Shown: one piece after another, positions 34,757 through 43,973 of the stretch
Layout: each line of letters begins with the position of its first letter
Numbering within the stretch: the stretch's first letter is position 1
Origin: Chryseolinea serpens
GTDB lineage: Bacteria > Bacteroidota > Bacteroidia > Cytophagales > Cyclobacteriaceae
DNA: 64,000 nt
Assembly (NCBI RefSeq): GCF_900129725.1
Contig: NZ_FQWQ01000005.1
Location: 434,001-498,000 of the forward strand
Direction: 5' to 3'
Notes under the pieces: model-generated
Database searches by the model: none
The model's input: only the letters and a program-made list of their open reading frames with translations
Told to the model about the DNA's origin: nothing
Position numbers and translations under genes: made by a program

Positions 34757-36002
34757 ACAAAATACCAAATTGAAGACCGCGTTCACATTTGCAAAGCTCC
34801 TGTTCTTCCTTCTCTGTGCAACCGTAGCACGGGGTCAGGCGATCGATCTTTTGTTAAGAAATGGTCATGTGTTCGATCCAAAGAATAATATCGATGCCGT
34901 GATGGACGTCGCCATCGTGGATGGAAAAATTTCCCGGGTGGCCACCAACATTCCAGCGGCAAATGCCAAGCAGGTGATCGACGTGACCGGCTTTTATGTT
35001 TGCCCGGGTTTGATCGACATTCACGAACACGTTTTTGTTGGCAGCAACCCGGAAACGTTTGCCGACGGAAGCCTGAGCATCTCACCCGATGATTTCGCAC
35101 TCAAATCGGGCGTGACCACGGTAGTGGATGCCGGCACATCGGGATGGCGCAATTTTTCGGTGTTCAAGGATCACGTCATCGACAGATCTAAAACCCGGAT
35201 CCTGGCTTTTCTGAATATTGCCGGGACCGGGATGAGTGGGAAGCCAACACAAGAAGATCTCAACGACATGGATCCCGATAAGACCGTGGAGACGATCCAG
35301 AAATTTCCAGACATCATTGTCGGTGTGAAGATCGGTCACTACGAAGGGAAAGAGTGGTCGCCATTTGATCGCGCCCTCACCGCAAGCGAAAATGCAAATG
35401 TTCCACTCTTAGTGGAATGCCACTTGCCTCAATATTCCCTGGAAGACCAGCTCACGCACATGCGACCGGGCGACATCATCACGCATTCCTATGAGAAAGT
35501 GTCCGAACGAATGTCGGTGGTGGATGACCAAGGCAAGGTGAGGCCCTTTGTAATGGAAGCGCAAAAGCGCGGCATTTTATTTGACCTGGGCCACGGCGGT
35601 GCAGGGTTCTGGTTTAGCGAAGCAGTGCCGGCGTTGCAACAAGGCCTCGCGCCGAATTCTTTTGGCACAGACTTTCATCGCTTCAGCATGAACGCGGGAA
35701 TGAAAGATCTGCTGAACGTCATGTCCAAATACATGGCCATGGGAATGACAAAAGAAGACGCCCTGCGACGTGCCACCTGGGCACCGGCCAAAGCGATCAA
35801 ACGCGAAGACCTGGGTAACTTGAGCGTGGGCGCCGTTGCCGATGTAGCGGTGTTGAGCCTGCGTGAAGGTAACTTTGGATTTACGGATGCGGGAGGAAAT
35901 AAAATCGAAGGCCATCAGAAGTTTGAGGCGGAATTGACCGTGCGCGCCGGAAAGATCGTGTGGGACCTCAATGGAATCTCCGCGAAGAAATTTGTAAAGT
36001 AG
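34746..36002 (+). CDS. Exported amidohydrolase/deacetylase, tandem copy 2
   Basis: A 418-residue paralogue of the preceding gene, overlapping its end by 11 bases, hence translationally coupled. Signal peptide to about residue 30 (LLFFLLCATVARG). Same motifs: GLIDIHEHVFVG (the second His of HVH is shifted to HEH), GVTTVVDAGTSG, IVGVKIGHYEGK, HSYEK, GHGGAGFW, FGTDFHR. The differences in the metal-binding HxH and in the substrate strands suggest a distinct substrate or stereochemistry. Both end with the same RAGKIVWDLNG signature, so the pair arose by tandem duplication. Confidence 0.92.
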   Translation: MLNRQNTKLKTAFTFAKLLFFLLCATVARGQAIDLLLRNGHVFDPKNNIDAVMDVAIVDGKISRVATNIPAANAKQVIDVTGFYVCPGLIDIHEHVFVGSNPETFADGSLSISPDDFALKSGVTTVVDAGTSGWRNFSVFKDHVIDRSKTRILAFLNIAGTGMSGKPTQEDLNDMDPDKTVETIQKFPDIIVGVKIGHYEGKEWSPFDRALTASENANVPLLVECHLPQYSLEDQLTHMRPGDIITHSYEKVSERMSVVDDQGKVRPFVMEAQKRGILFDLGHGGAGFWFSEAVPALQQGLAPNSFGTDFHRFSMNAGMKDLLNVMSKYMAMGMTKEDALRRATWAPAKAIKREDLGNLSVGAVADVAVLSLREGNFGFTDAGGNKIEGHQKFEAELTVRAGKIVWDLNGISAKKFVK

Positions 36003-36055
36003 CCGGCGTCGGTCAGCGCATATAAATGAATAGAAACCTATTGAATACTTAAAAT

Positions 36056-37183
36056 ATGAAAACTACGATCAGCCTGCTGTTAATGATGTGCTTCTTCCTC
36101 ACGGGAAATGCGCAAACCCCAAAAACGTTCAATCTTGTTGTTGGAACCTACACCAATCCCGGCAAAAGCAAGGGCATGTATGTCTATAGCTTCAACAGCG
36201 GGACCGGTGAACTAACGTATAGGACGGAATCTGAACCGATAAAAAACCCGACGTACCTCACGGTGTCGACCGACCGCAAGCACATTTATGCCGTGAGCGA
36301 AGTGGGCGATGGCAAGGAAAGCGTGAATGCCTATTCGTTTGATCCCGCCAGCGGAAAGATCACCTTCATCAACAGCGCCAGCACCGGTGGCGGCGGCCCA
36401 TGTTATGTGGCTGTCGACAGCAAAAATAAAATGGCCTTTGTGGGTAACTATGGCGGCGGCAGCCTCGCGGCTGTAGCCATCAATGCAGATGGTTCATTGG
36501 GCGACAAACCCCAATTTATAAAGCACTCGGGCAGCAGCGTAAAGAGCAACCAGGAGAAACCGCACGTCCACGCCACGGTGTTGTCTAACGACGATCGTTT
36601 TCTTTTCGTACCCGACCTGGGCACGGACAAAGTGAATGTCTACCAGGTAACGGCCAATAAAGAACAACCCCTGAAAGCCGCCGCGCAGCCTTTCGCAAGC
36701 GTTGCCCCTGGAAGCGGACCGCGTCATTTTATTTTTAATGCCAGTGGGAAACAGGCCTATCTCATCCAGGAGATGACCGGCGTGGTCACCGTGTTTGATT
36801 ATTCCAATGGAGAACTGAAGAGCAAGGCATCGGTTTCGTTGCCAGTATCCGGAGCGCAAGGAAAAATAGATGCTGCCGACATCCACATCTCACCCGATGG
36901 AAAATTCCTGTATGGATCACTGCGCGGCGATCAGAATGAGATCGTGGTCTGCTCCATCGATAAATCCGGCGGGCTTGCTGTTATCGGTCGTCAATCCACC
37001 TTGGGCAAGACACCACGCAACTTTGCGATCGATCCTACCGGCAATTTTCTGCTGGTCGGAAATCAGAACAGCGACAACATCATCGTTTTCAAACGCGATC
37101 AAAAAACAGGATTGCTCAGCCCCACAAACATCAAGATCTCGATCGGTGCACCGGTCTGTCTGAAATTTGTTGCCGCCAATTAG
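36056..37183 (+). CDS. Exported lactonase-family seven-bladed propeller
   Basis: A 375-residue protein of the 6-phosphogluconolactonase (YbhE/Pgl2-like) lactonase family, with a signal peptide (MKTTISLLLMMCFFLTGNAQ). Seven-bladed propeller motifs are visible: GTYTNPGKSKGMYVY, NPTYLTVSTDRKHIYAV, GGGPCYVAVDSKNK, HVHATVLSNDDRFLFVPDLG, SGPRHFIFNASGKQAYLI and ADIHISPDGKFLYGS. It ends the cluster 53 bases after the second amidohydrolase and probably opens a sugar-acid lactone produced by the pathway. A hairpin terminator follows. Confidence 0.92.
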   Translation: MKTTISLLLMMCFFLTGNAQTPKTFNLVVGTYTNPGKSKGMYVYSFNSGTGELTYRTESEPIKNPTYLTVSTDRKHIYAVSEVGDGKESVNAYSFDPASGKITFINSASTGGGGPCYVAVDSKNKMAFVGNYGGGSLAAVAINADGSLGDKPQFIKHSGSSVKSNQEKPHVHATVLSNDDRFLFVPDLGTDKVNVYQVTANKEQPLKAAAQPFASVAPGSGPRHFIFNASGKQAYLIQEMTGVVTVFDYSNGELKSKASVSLPVSGAQGKIDAADIHISPDGKFLYGSLRGDQNEIVVCSIDKSGGLAVIGRQSTLGKTPRNFAIDPTGNFLLVGNQNSDNIIVFKRDQKTGLLSPTNIKISIGAPVCLKFVAAN

Positions 37184-37252
37184 AATCAAATCGGATCGCG
37201 AGTCGCTAACGAAACAGAACGGCGATTGAACATGAAGATCGCAAGAACAGAG

Positions 37253-37281
37253 AAGAGACTGTCTAAAAAGGGCAGTCTCTT
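37253..37281 (+). terminator. Intrinsic terminator after the catabolic cluster
   Basis: AAGAGACTG pairs with CAGTCTCTT across an 11-base loop and is followed by TTCTTTTG, a T-rich tail. It lies 70 bases after the lactonase gene. Confidence 0.8.
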
Positions 37282-37402
37282 TCTTTTGTAGTCCAGGCAT
37301 TAGTTATTGTCTGTGCACGCGTTTACAGTGATCAGGTCGAATTTAAGACATGGTTAGAGTGACGTTCCGGATTTACAAGCATTGTTCCTGCATCGTCTTG
37401 TG

Positions 37403-37570
37403 TGTGGTCAGGGCTAAAGCCCGGGACGAGGAGTTACTTTTAACCCTGGCCTAAAGGCCAAGTCTATGCACATATCTTTCGAAAAAAAAGAGCACAAATG
37501 AATAACCCCGGACTTCAGCCCGGGGTACACAGCCATATTTAATCACGGGCTTTAGCCCTGACTGCTCCTA
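37403..37570. repeat. Nested palindrome array (REP-like)
   Basis: The outer arms GTCAGGGCTAAAGCCCG (37409-37425) and CGGGCTTTAGCCCTGAC pair across about 130 bases. Inside lie TGGCCTAAAGGCCA and CCCCGGACTTCAGCCCGGGG, each a small hairpin. The motif CTTTAGCCC/GGGCTAAAG recurs in both directions. This is a different family from the 13.5/24.7 kb composite repeat. Confidence 0.75.
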
Positions 37571-37702
37571 TTTCGAACCACGAAAATTCTTATCACAAGT
37601 TCGCGATAGTTGTTTTTAGAATTGCGAACTTAAGATTGGGCTATTCCATTCCGCGCCACCGCGGTACCAGGTTCTTGATTTTACAAATTAAACGACATCG
37701 CT

Positions 37703-38146
37703 ATGTTAAGCAGCATATTGGCAAGCTTTTATGAAAGAGACATTCGCAAGCTGATCGAAGAGATCAACTTATTTAAGAACGAAGAAAACCTGTGGAAGAC
37801 CCATGGGTCTCTGAAGAACTCCAGCGGCAATCTTGCTTTACATATTATTGGAGGAACGAATTATCTTTTCGGGACCGTACTCGCCCAAACCGGCTATGTC
37901 CGCGACCGCGACCAGGAATTCATTAGAAAGGGCGTGCCCCGAAAAGATCTGGTGACGCAACTGGAAGAACTCATCCCGATCATCAACAAAACCGTGAAAG
38001 ACCTCACCCCAGACCAACTGGAGGCCGACTACCCGCTGGTTTTCGACGGCGCCAAACGTTCCAAGAGCTACCTGTTCGTGCAGTTGCTGACCCATTTAAA
38101 TTACCACCTCGGACAAGTGAATTATCTCCGCCGGGTGCTCGAATAA
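37703..38146 (+). CDS. DinB-like DUF1572 protein
   Basis: A 147-residue helical-bundle protein of the DinB superfamily, DUF1572 type. Likely metal-binding His residues occur in NLALHIIGGTNYLFG and LLTHLNYHLGQVNYLRR, where the TH-x-x-x-H pattern at the end is characteristic. It is cytoplasmic and of unknown function. It precedes the PadR-permease operon but has 83 bases of separation, including a separate promoter for that operon. Confidence 0.88.
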   Translation: MLSSILASFYERDIRKLIEEINLFKNEENLWKTHGSLKNSSGNLALHIIGGTNYLFGTVLAQTGYVRDRDQEFIRKGVPRKDLVTQLEELIPIINKTVKDLTPDQLEADYPLVFDGAKRSKSYLFVQLLTHLNYHLGQVNYLRRVLE

Positions 38147-38177
38147 GCATCCCCCAAAAAAAATTCTTTCCTTTTCG

Positions 38178-38211
38178 TGCAACCTTTTCCCTTTTCCGAG
38201 TACTCTATAGG
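38178..38211 (+). promoter_or_regulatory. ECF-like promoter of the PadR-permease operon
   Basis: TGCAACCTTTTCCCTTTTCC followed by GAGTACTCTATAGG, ending 18 bases before the PadR start. It aligns closely with 41288-41321 upstream of the next permease. GCAAC plus a GT-x-C-TATA box about 20 bases on resembles ECF-sigma promoters I know from Cytophagales; the cognate sigma factor is not in the window. Confidence 0.5.
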
Positions 38212-38229
38212 CAAAGGCGAAACAAATCA

Positions 38230-38565
38230 ATGAAAGGAACCTACCTGGGCGAATTTGAGGAACTCGTGTTGCTTGCCGTCGGCATCCTGTTCGACGACGC
38301 CTATGGGCTTTCGGTCGTGGATCAGCTTGAAAAGCAGACCCGGCGGCCGATCATGATCAGCTCCGTACACAAGGCGCTGGTCCGGCTCGAAGACAAGGGC
38401 TTTCTGAAATCGAAAATGGGCGGCGCCACCCAAACGCGCGGTGGGCGCGACAAACGCCTCTATACGTTGACCCACGCCGGGGTCGGCGCCCTGCGTCAGT
38501 CGCGTGAACTGCGCAACGACATGTGGAGACAGGTTCCTGGGATCGTGTTAGACGGATCGGTATGA
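38230..38565 (+). CDS. PadR-family transcriptional regulator
   Basis: A 111-residue winged-helix regulator of the PadR family (GEFEELVLLAVGILFDDAYG at the start, ISSVHKALVRLEDKGFLKSK as recognition helix and wing, GGRDKRLYTLTHAG). It overlaps the start of the following permease (ATGA), so the two are translationally coupled. PadR-permease pairs are widespread in Cytophagales. The regulator presumably controls its own operon in response to a permease-related stress signal; this is inference. Confidence 0.92.
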   Translation: MKGTYLGEFEELVLLAVGILFDDAYGLSVVDQLEKQTRRPIMISSVHKALVRLEDKGFLKSKMGGATQTRGGRDKRLYTLTHAGVGALRQSRELRNDMWRQVPGIVLDGSV

Positions 38566-41210
38566 ACAAACCGCAGCCACCTTTATGGGCCACGCGGTTG
38601 TTCCGCTCCTTCTGCAACGATCACTTGTCGGATGCCGTGCTGGGTGACCTCGTGGAGCTGTACGAGCGTCGCGTAAGTGAACTCGGCAAGACAAAAGCCG
38701 ATGTGCTTTTTGTATGGAACGTCATTCAGTTTGTTCAACCTTTTGCGTTGCGAAAAAAGAAATCATCACCCCAAAATCATTACGCTATGTTCAGGAACTA
38801 CTTCAAGATCGCCTTCCGCTCCATGTCGCGGCAGAAAATGTACACGGGCATCAAGATCGGCGGCTTCGCCATCGGTTTGGCCACGTGTATGATCATTGCG
38901 CTGTTCATTCGCCACGAGCTTAGTTATGATAAATACTATGCCAACGGCCCGCGCACCTACAGACTTTACAACCACTATGAAGGACCCGACGGCGGAAAGT
39001 GGACATCATTTCCCGCGCCGCTGGTGGGCATCTTGCGAAATGAATTTCCGGAAATCGAAAAAGCCGGCCGGCTAATACCTTACAAATGGTTTAACGCAGG
39101 CAGCAACCTGATGCGCCCTGAAGACCAGACCGAAAACACTTACGAGGAAGGATTTGCCTATGCAGATCCCGAACTTCTCGATATTTTGGAAATACCCATG
39201 CTCTACGGCAATCGCGACCACGCGCTGGACAAACCGAACACCATTGTGTTTTCGCGAAAGATGGCCGACAAGTATTTCCCCGGCCAGGATCCCGTGGGCA
39301 AGACCATCATCTTCAACGATGACACGAAACGTCCCTATATGATTGGTGGCGTCATGGAAAATTTTCCTCCCACTTCTCACCTGCAATACGAATTCCTGAT
39401 CACGCTAACCGGCGAGGAATTTTGGAAAGATGAACAAGGAAGCTGGTGCTGCTGGAATTACAATCCCTATATCCGGCTCCGTGCCGACGCCGATCCTGTG
39501 GCATTCGAACAAAAACTTCAGTCGATCATAAAGAATCACTACGGTCCATTCCTCAAAGAAGGAGGAAGCGCGAGTCTCGAGGATGTGCTGAAGCACCACA
39601 AGATCAGGACCCAGGCGATTGGCGACATTTACCTGGACTCCGATGGCATCAACGACATCATCCCACATGGCGATAAGCAGTACATCCTCTTGTTTGGTGG
39701 CATCGCCGGTTTCATTCTCCTGCTGGCTTGCGTCAACTTCATCAACCTGTCTACAGCGAAGTCGGCCAACCGGGCGAAGGAAGTTGGCTTGCGAAAAGTA
39801 GTGGGTTCTGTCCGTGGAAATCTGGTGCGCCAGTTTCTTACCGAGTCCGTACTATACAGTCTTATTTCATTCATCCTGGCGGTTGCCATAGTTTGGGTAA
39901 CATTGCCTTATTTCAGCACATTTGCCGGCAAGACCCTCGCGATGCCCTGGGGCGCATGGTGGATGTTCCCCATCTTGATAGGTGCGGCCTTGGGCATTGG
40001 AATTGTGGCTGGCCTCTATCCCTCGTTCTATCTGTCGGCGTTCAAGCCGATCGATGTATTGAAAGGTGCCGTGGCCCGCGGCAGCAGGAACTCCACGCTG
40101 CGAAGTGCTATGGTAGTTTTTCAATTCACAACCTCGATCGTCCTCATCATCGGCACGTTTGTGATCTATCGCCAGATGAATTTCATCTTGCATACCAAGA
40201 TCGGGTTCGACAAAGACCAGGTGATCATGATCCAGGGCGCCAACACCCTGGGCGATCATCGCGAGACCTTCAAGGAAGAGTTGCTCCGCCAATCTGCGGT
40301 AGCGAGTGTCACCAGTTCAAACTACCTGCCCGTCAGCGAAACCAATCGCGACCAGAATGGCTTCTTCAAAGAAGGCCGGTCGAAGCAAGACCGGAGCATC
40401 GGCGCACAACGCTGGTATGTCGACACAGACTATATCAAAACCCTGGGCATGAAGATCGTTGAAGGCAGAGATTTCATTCCGCGCCTGGCTTCTGACTCAT
40501 CGTCGATCATCGTCAACCAGGCCATGGTCAAGGCGATGGGATTAAAGGAACCTGTCGTGGGGCAGAGGATCGAGAACTGGAGAGTGTACACGATCATTGG
40601 GGTCGTAGAAGACTTTCATTTTGAAACGATGAAGGAGAAGATCGCTCCGCTCACCCTCGTGGTGGGCAACGGCGGTTCCATCGTTGCTGTGAAAGTCAAG
40701 CCTGGCGACATGCGGCAGACGATCGCGAACATTCAATTGATCTGGAACAAGATCATGCCCAACCAGCCTTTCCGCTATACCTTTATAGACGAAAGCTATG
40801 CGAGAATGTATCAAGACGTTGAACGGACAGGCAACCTGTTTGCCGGCTTTTCAATGTTGGCCATCCTGGTGGCCTGCCTGGGACTTTTCGCACTGTCGTC
40901 GTTCATGGCCGAGCAGCGAAAGAAAGAGGTGAGCATCCGTCTGGTGCTGGGCGCCACCATCGGCAACATCTTTCGCTTGCTCACAAGGAGCTTTGTGATC
41001 ATGGTACTCGTGTCGTTCGTGATTGCCTCGCCCCTGGGGTGGTACATGATGACGCGCTGGCTGGAAGGCTACAGCTACAAGACCGAGATCACCTGGGACG
41101 TATTCGTGGTTGCCGGATCGGCGGCCGTGGTCATCGCCTTGCTCACGGTAAGTTATCAGGCCGTGAAAGTTGCCCTGGGCAATCCGGCGGCGAACTTGAG
41201 ATCGGAATAA
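38562..41210 (+). CDS. FtsX/MacB-type permease with prefix domain, PadR-coupled
   Basis: An 882-residue permease. The ATG at 38562 overlaps the PadR stop as ATGA and is preferred over an in-frame ATG at 38523. Prefix domain about 3-65 (PPLWATRLFRSFCNDHLSDA), first helix near residue 95, MacB-type periplasmic domain, central helices (LLACVNFINLSTAKSANRAK, GLRKVVGSVRGNLVRQFLTE), second periplasmic domain, C-terminal FtsX unit (LGLFALSSFMAEQRKKEVSI) and the end NPAANLRSE. It is paralogous to the other three permeases here but diverged in both periplasmic domains. No ATPase is adjacent. Confidence 0.93.
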   Translation: MNKPQPPLWATRLFRSFCNDHLSDAVLGDLVELYERRVSELGKTKADVLFVWNVIQFVQPFALRKKKSSPQNHYAMFRNYFKIAFRSMSRQKMYTGIKIGGFAIGLATCMIIALFIRHELSYDKYYANGPRTYRLYNHYEGPDGGKWTSFPAPLVGILRNEFPEIEKAGRLIPYKWFNAGSNLMRPEDQTENTYEEGFAYADPELLDILEIPMLYGNRDHALDKPNTIVFSRKMADKYFPGQDPVGKTIIFNDDTKRPYMIGGVMENFPPTSHLQYEFLITLTGEEFWKDEQGSWCCWNYNPYIRLRADADPVAFEQKLQSIIKNHYGPFLKEGGSASLEDVLKHHKIRTQAIGDIYLDSDGINDIIPHGDKQYILLFGGIAGFILLLACVNFINLSTAKSANRAKEVGLRKVVGSVRGNLVRQFLTESVLYSLISFILAVAIVWVTLPYFSTFAGKTLAMPWGAWWMFPILIGAALGIGIVAGLYPSFYLSAFKPIDVLKGAVARGSRNSTLRSAMVVFQFTTSIVLIIGTFVIYRQMNFILHTKIGFDKDQVIMIQGANTLGDHRETFKEELLRQSAVASVTSSNYLPVSETNRDQNGFFKEGRSKQDRSIGAQRWYVDTDYIKTLGMKIVEGRDFIPRLASDSSSIIVNQAMVKAMGLKEPVVGQRIENWRVYTIIGVVEDFHFETMKEKIAPLTLVVGNGGSIVAVKVKPGDMRQTIANIQLIWNKIMPNQPFRYTFIDESYARMYQDVERTGNLFAGFSMLAILVACLGLFALSSFMAEQRKKEVSIRLVLGATIGNIFRLLTRSFVIMVLVSFVIASPLGWYMMTRWLEGYSYKTEITWDVFVVAGSAAVVIALLTVSYQAVKVALGNPAANLRSE

Positions 41211-41287
41211 TCAATGCGCTTGCGGGGTGCCACAGTAGGAACAAGGATCGAATCCAGGGTTATCTGAAAAAAAAGTCGACAATTTTC

Positions 41288-41321
41288 TGCAACTATTTTC
41301 AGTTTTCGAGTACCCGTTTAG
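41288..41321 (+). promoter_or_regulatory. ECF-like promoter of the second permease
   Basis: TGCAACTATTTTCAGTTTTC followed by GAGTACCCGTTTAG; it aligns with 38178-38211 over its full length with one gap. The start codon is 33 bases downstream. Confidence 0.5.
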
Positions 41322-41354
41322 AAGAAGTCTTTCTTACACGCTAAACCACGTCCT

Positions 41355-43739
41355 ATGCTCAAGAACTACTTTCGTGTTGCGCTCCGAAATCTTTTGAAGT
41401 ATAAAGGATACGCTTTCATCAATATCGCCGGTCTGGCCACCGGCATGGGCGTCACCATCCTGATCGGTCTCTGGGTCCATGACGAGTTGACCTTCGACCA
41501 AACGCATGATCATTACGACAGGATCGTCCAGGTCATGGAGCGCGTGACAAATAACGGCGAAACTGAATCATGGCCGTCGTTTCCCGCGGTGATGGCTGAA
41601 GAGATCCGCAGCCGGTTTGGAAGCGACTTCAAGCATGTGTTGCAATCCTCCTGGACGAGCAACCACATCCTGACGGCAGGGGATAAGAAATTCAGCAAGC
41701 GCGGTAATTTTTTTGAACCGGGTATCCTGGATATGCTTTCGGTGAAGATGCTGAAAGGGACACAGCATGCCTTAAAGGATCCGCACTCCATTGTGCTTTC
41801 AGCATCCCTTGCCAGGGAGTATTTTGGGGATTCGGATCCTATCAATCAACTGATGCGCATCGATAATAAAGAAGATGTTCGCGTGACCGGTGTGTTTCAG
41901 GATTTTCCTGCGAATTCCTCATTCAAGGAAATAAAATATATTCTGCCCTGGGCGCTATATCTTATCGCCAATCCATGGGCTGAAAAAATGGACGATCCCT
42001 GGGGCAACAATTTCACGCAAGTGTTTGCGGAACTGGCTCCCCAGGCCGACTTGAATGCCGTGTCTCACAAGATTCACAATGTCAAATTCGACCGGGTTTC
42101 CGCCCGTGAGCGCCAGTCCAACCCACAAGTATTTCTTCACCCGATGAGCCGGTGGCATTTGTATTCGGAATTTAAGAACGGCGTCACTACAGGAGGGGGC
42201 ATTCAGTTCGTTTGGCTTTTCGGAATCATCGGCGCGTTTGTGCTCACGCTGGCCTGTATCAATTTTATGAACCTGAGCACGGCCCGGTCGGAGAAAAGAG
42301 CAAAGGAAGTGGGCATCCGGAAATCGGTAGGCTCGCACCGCGGTCAACTCATCAGCCAGTTTTTTTGTGAATCGATTCTCATCACCTTGCTGTCGTTCGT
42401 CGTGTCGTTGTTGCTGGTCTATGGCGCGTTGCCGGCGTTCAACAGCGTGGCCGGCAAGGAGCTTTCGTTACCCTTAGTAAGCCCGGTCTTTTGGATCGCG
42501 GGACTTGGTTTTAGCCTGATCACCGGATTCATCGCCGGCAGCTACCCGGCTTTGTACTTGTCGTCCTTCCAACCCGTGAAAGTATTGAAGGGGACTTTCC
42601 GCGCGGGACGATTTGCATCGCTGCCGCGGAAGATCCTGGTCGTGCTGCAGTTCTCGGTTTCGGTGGTGCTCATCATCGGAACGGTGATTGTTTTCCGGCA
42701 GATCGAATTTGCCCGCAGTCGCCCGATCGGATATGATCGCGATGGGCTCATCAACATTTTCACGACGGTCCCCGACTTGCACATTCATTTCGATGCCGTG
42801 CGCAACGAGCTGAAATCCGCTGGCGCCATCGAGGAGATGACCGAGGCGGGAAGTCCCACCACGGCGGTATGGATTTCGAACGGAGGTTTTGATTGGAAGG
42901 GAAAGAACCCGGAGCAGACCGTAAATTTTCCCAACAACTACGTGACCTACGAATTTGGAAAAACCGTAGGGTGGACGTTCAAAGAAGGCCGCGATTTTTC
43001 GCGCGAGCACGCCACCGATTCGCTGGCGTTTGTGATCAACGAGGCAGCTGCAAAGTTCCTGGGTTTTAAAAACCCGGTCGGTGAGACGCTGATCTGGAAT
43101 GAAAGACCGTATACGATCATCGGGGTCATCACCGACATGTTGGTGGAGTCACCGTATGAACCGCCGCGGCCGTCGTTGTTTCATATCTCCAAAGAAGAGG
43201 GAGGGGTGTTTATCATGAAGCTTAACCGCAGCAAGAACGCAAAAGAAGCGCTGTCCAAAGTGGAGGAGGTCTACCGCAAGTATAGCCCCGAGACGCCGTT
43301 CGAATACCGGTTTGTCAACGAAGATTACGCGCGGAAATTTGGCAGCGAGGAGCGGGTTGGAAAACTCGCCAGCTTCTTTGCATCCCTGGCCGTGCTGATC
43401 AGCTGCCTCGGCATTTTTGCGCTGGCATCGTTTGTGGCGGAACAGCGCACGAAGGAGATCGGTGTCCGAAAAGTATTGGGAGCGACCGTTTTTCGTTTGT
43501 GGGCCCTGCTCTCAATCGATTTCGTTGTATTGGTGATGATCTCCTTTGTGATCGCATCGCCCGTGGCGTATTACTTTATGCAAGGCTGGCTCAGCAAATA
43601 TCAGTTTCATACACCGATCGCGTGGTGGATCTTCGCCTGCGCAGGTGCGGGCTTGCTGTTGATAACGATGTTGACAGTGAGCTATCAATCCATCAAGGCC
43701 GCCAGGGCCAACCCGGTAAATAGTCTGAGATCAGAGTAA
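41355..43739 (+). CDS. FtsX/MacB-type permease without prefix domain
   Basis: A 794-residue permease that begins directly with the first membrane unit (MLKNYFRVALRNLLKYKGYA, then FINIAGLATGMGVTILIGLW). Otherwise it has the same order as its neighbours: periplasmic domain, central helices (LACINFMNLSTARSEKRAKE, GIRKSVGSHRGQLISQFFCE), second periplasmic domain, FtsX unit (LGIFALASFVAEQRTKEIGV) and the terminal NPVNSLRSE. It is closest in wording to the permeases at 25.99 kb and 61.9 kb. It follows the PadR-linked permease by 144 bases and has its own promoter that resembles that operon's, suggesting co-regulation. Confidence 0.93.
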   Translation: MLKNYFRVALRNLLKYKGYAFINIAGLATGMGVTILIGLWVHDELTFDQTHDHYDRIVQVMERVTNNGETESWPSFPAVMAEEIRSRFGSDFKHVLQSSWTSNHILTAGDKKFSKRGNFFEPGILDMLSVKMLKGTQHALKDPHSIVLSASLAREYFGDSDPINQLMRIDNKEDVRVTGVFQDFPANSSFKEIKYILPWALYLIANPWAEKMDDPWGNNFTQVFAELAPQADLNAVSHKIHNVKFDRVSARERQSNPQVFLHPMSRWHLYSEFKNGVTTGGGIQFVWLFGIIGAFVLTLACINFMNLSTARSEKRAKEVGIRKSVGSHRGQLISQFFCESILITLLSFVVSLLLVYGALPAFNSVAGKELSLPLVSPVFWIAGLGFSLITGFIAGSYPALYLSSFQPVKVLKGTFRAGRFASLPRKILVVLQFSVSVVLIIGTVIVFRQIEFARSRPIGYDRDGLINIFTTVPDLHIHFDAVRNELKSAGAIEEMTEAGSPTTAVWISNGGFDWKGKNPEQTVNFPNNYVTYEFGKTVGWTFKEGRDFSREHATDSLAFVINEAAAKFLGFKNPVGETLIWNERPYTIIGVITDMLVESPYEPPRPSLFHISKEEGGVFIMKLNRSKNAKEALSKVEEVYRKYSPETPFEYRFVNEDYARKFGSEERVGKLASFFASLAVLISCLGIFALASFVAEQRTKEIGVRKVLGATVFRLWALLSIDFVVLVMISFVIASPVAYYFMQGWLSKYQFHTPIAWWIFACAGAGLLLITMLTVSYQSIKAARANPVNSLRSE

Positions 43740-43973
43740 GTCTATCGATCTGATTTAAATTGTATAGTTAAATGAATGTGCCAACATCGAACAGGCTCGT
43801 CGGGAAATTCTATACCGTTTGCAAAACATTATAGTGTCGATCTTGTTTCGTGATCCGTTCGGTTGATGTCAAATCAAATGAACTTCGTCGCGTTGCGGTT
43901 TGTGTTAAGGTGTTAGTTTCTTAAATTCACCTAACGTTAAAATTCGAATAACCTAAACCTAAACCCAAAGCAA

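Larger units (their letters stand above)
37184..37702. other. Intergenic region with nested palindromes
   Basis: 519 bases with no gene. A terminator follows the lactonase; then comes an array of palindromes (37403-37570). The last 130 bases are unremarkable. Confidence 0.55.
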
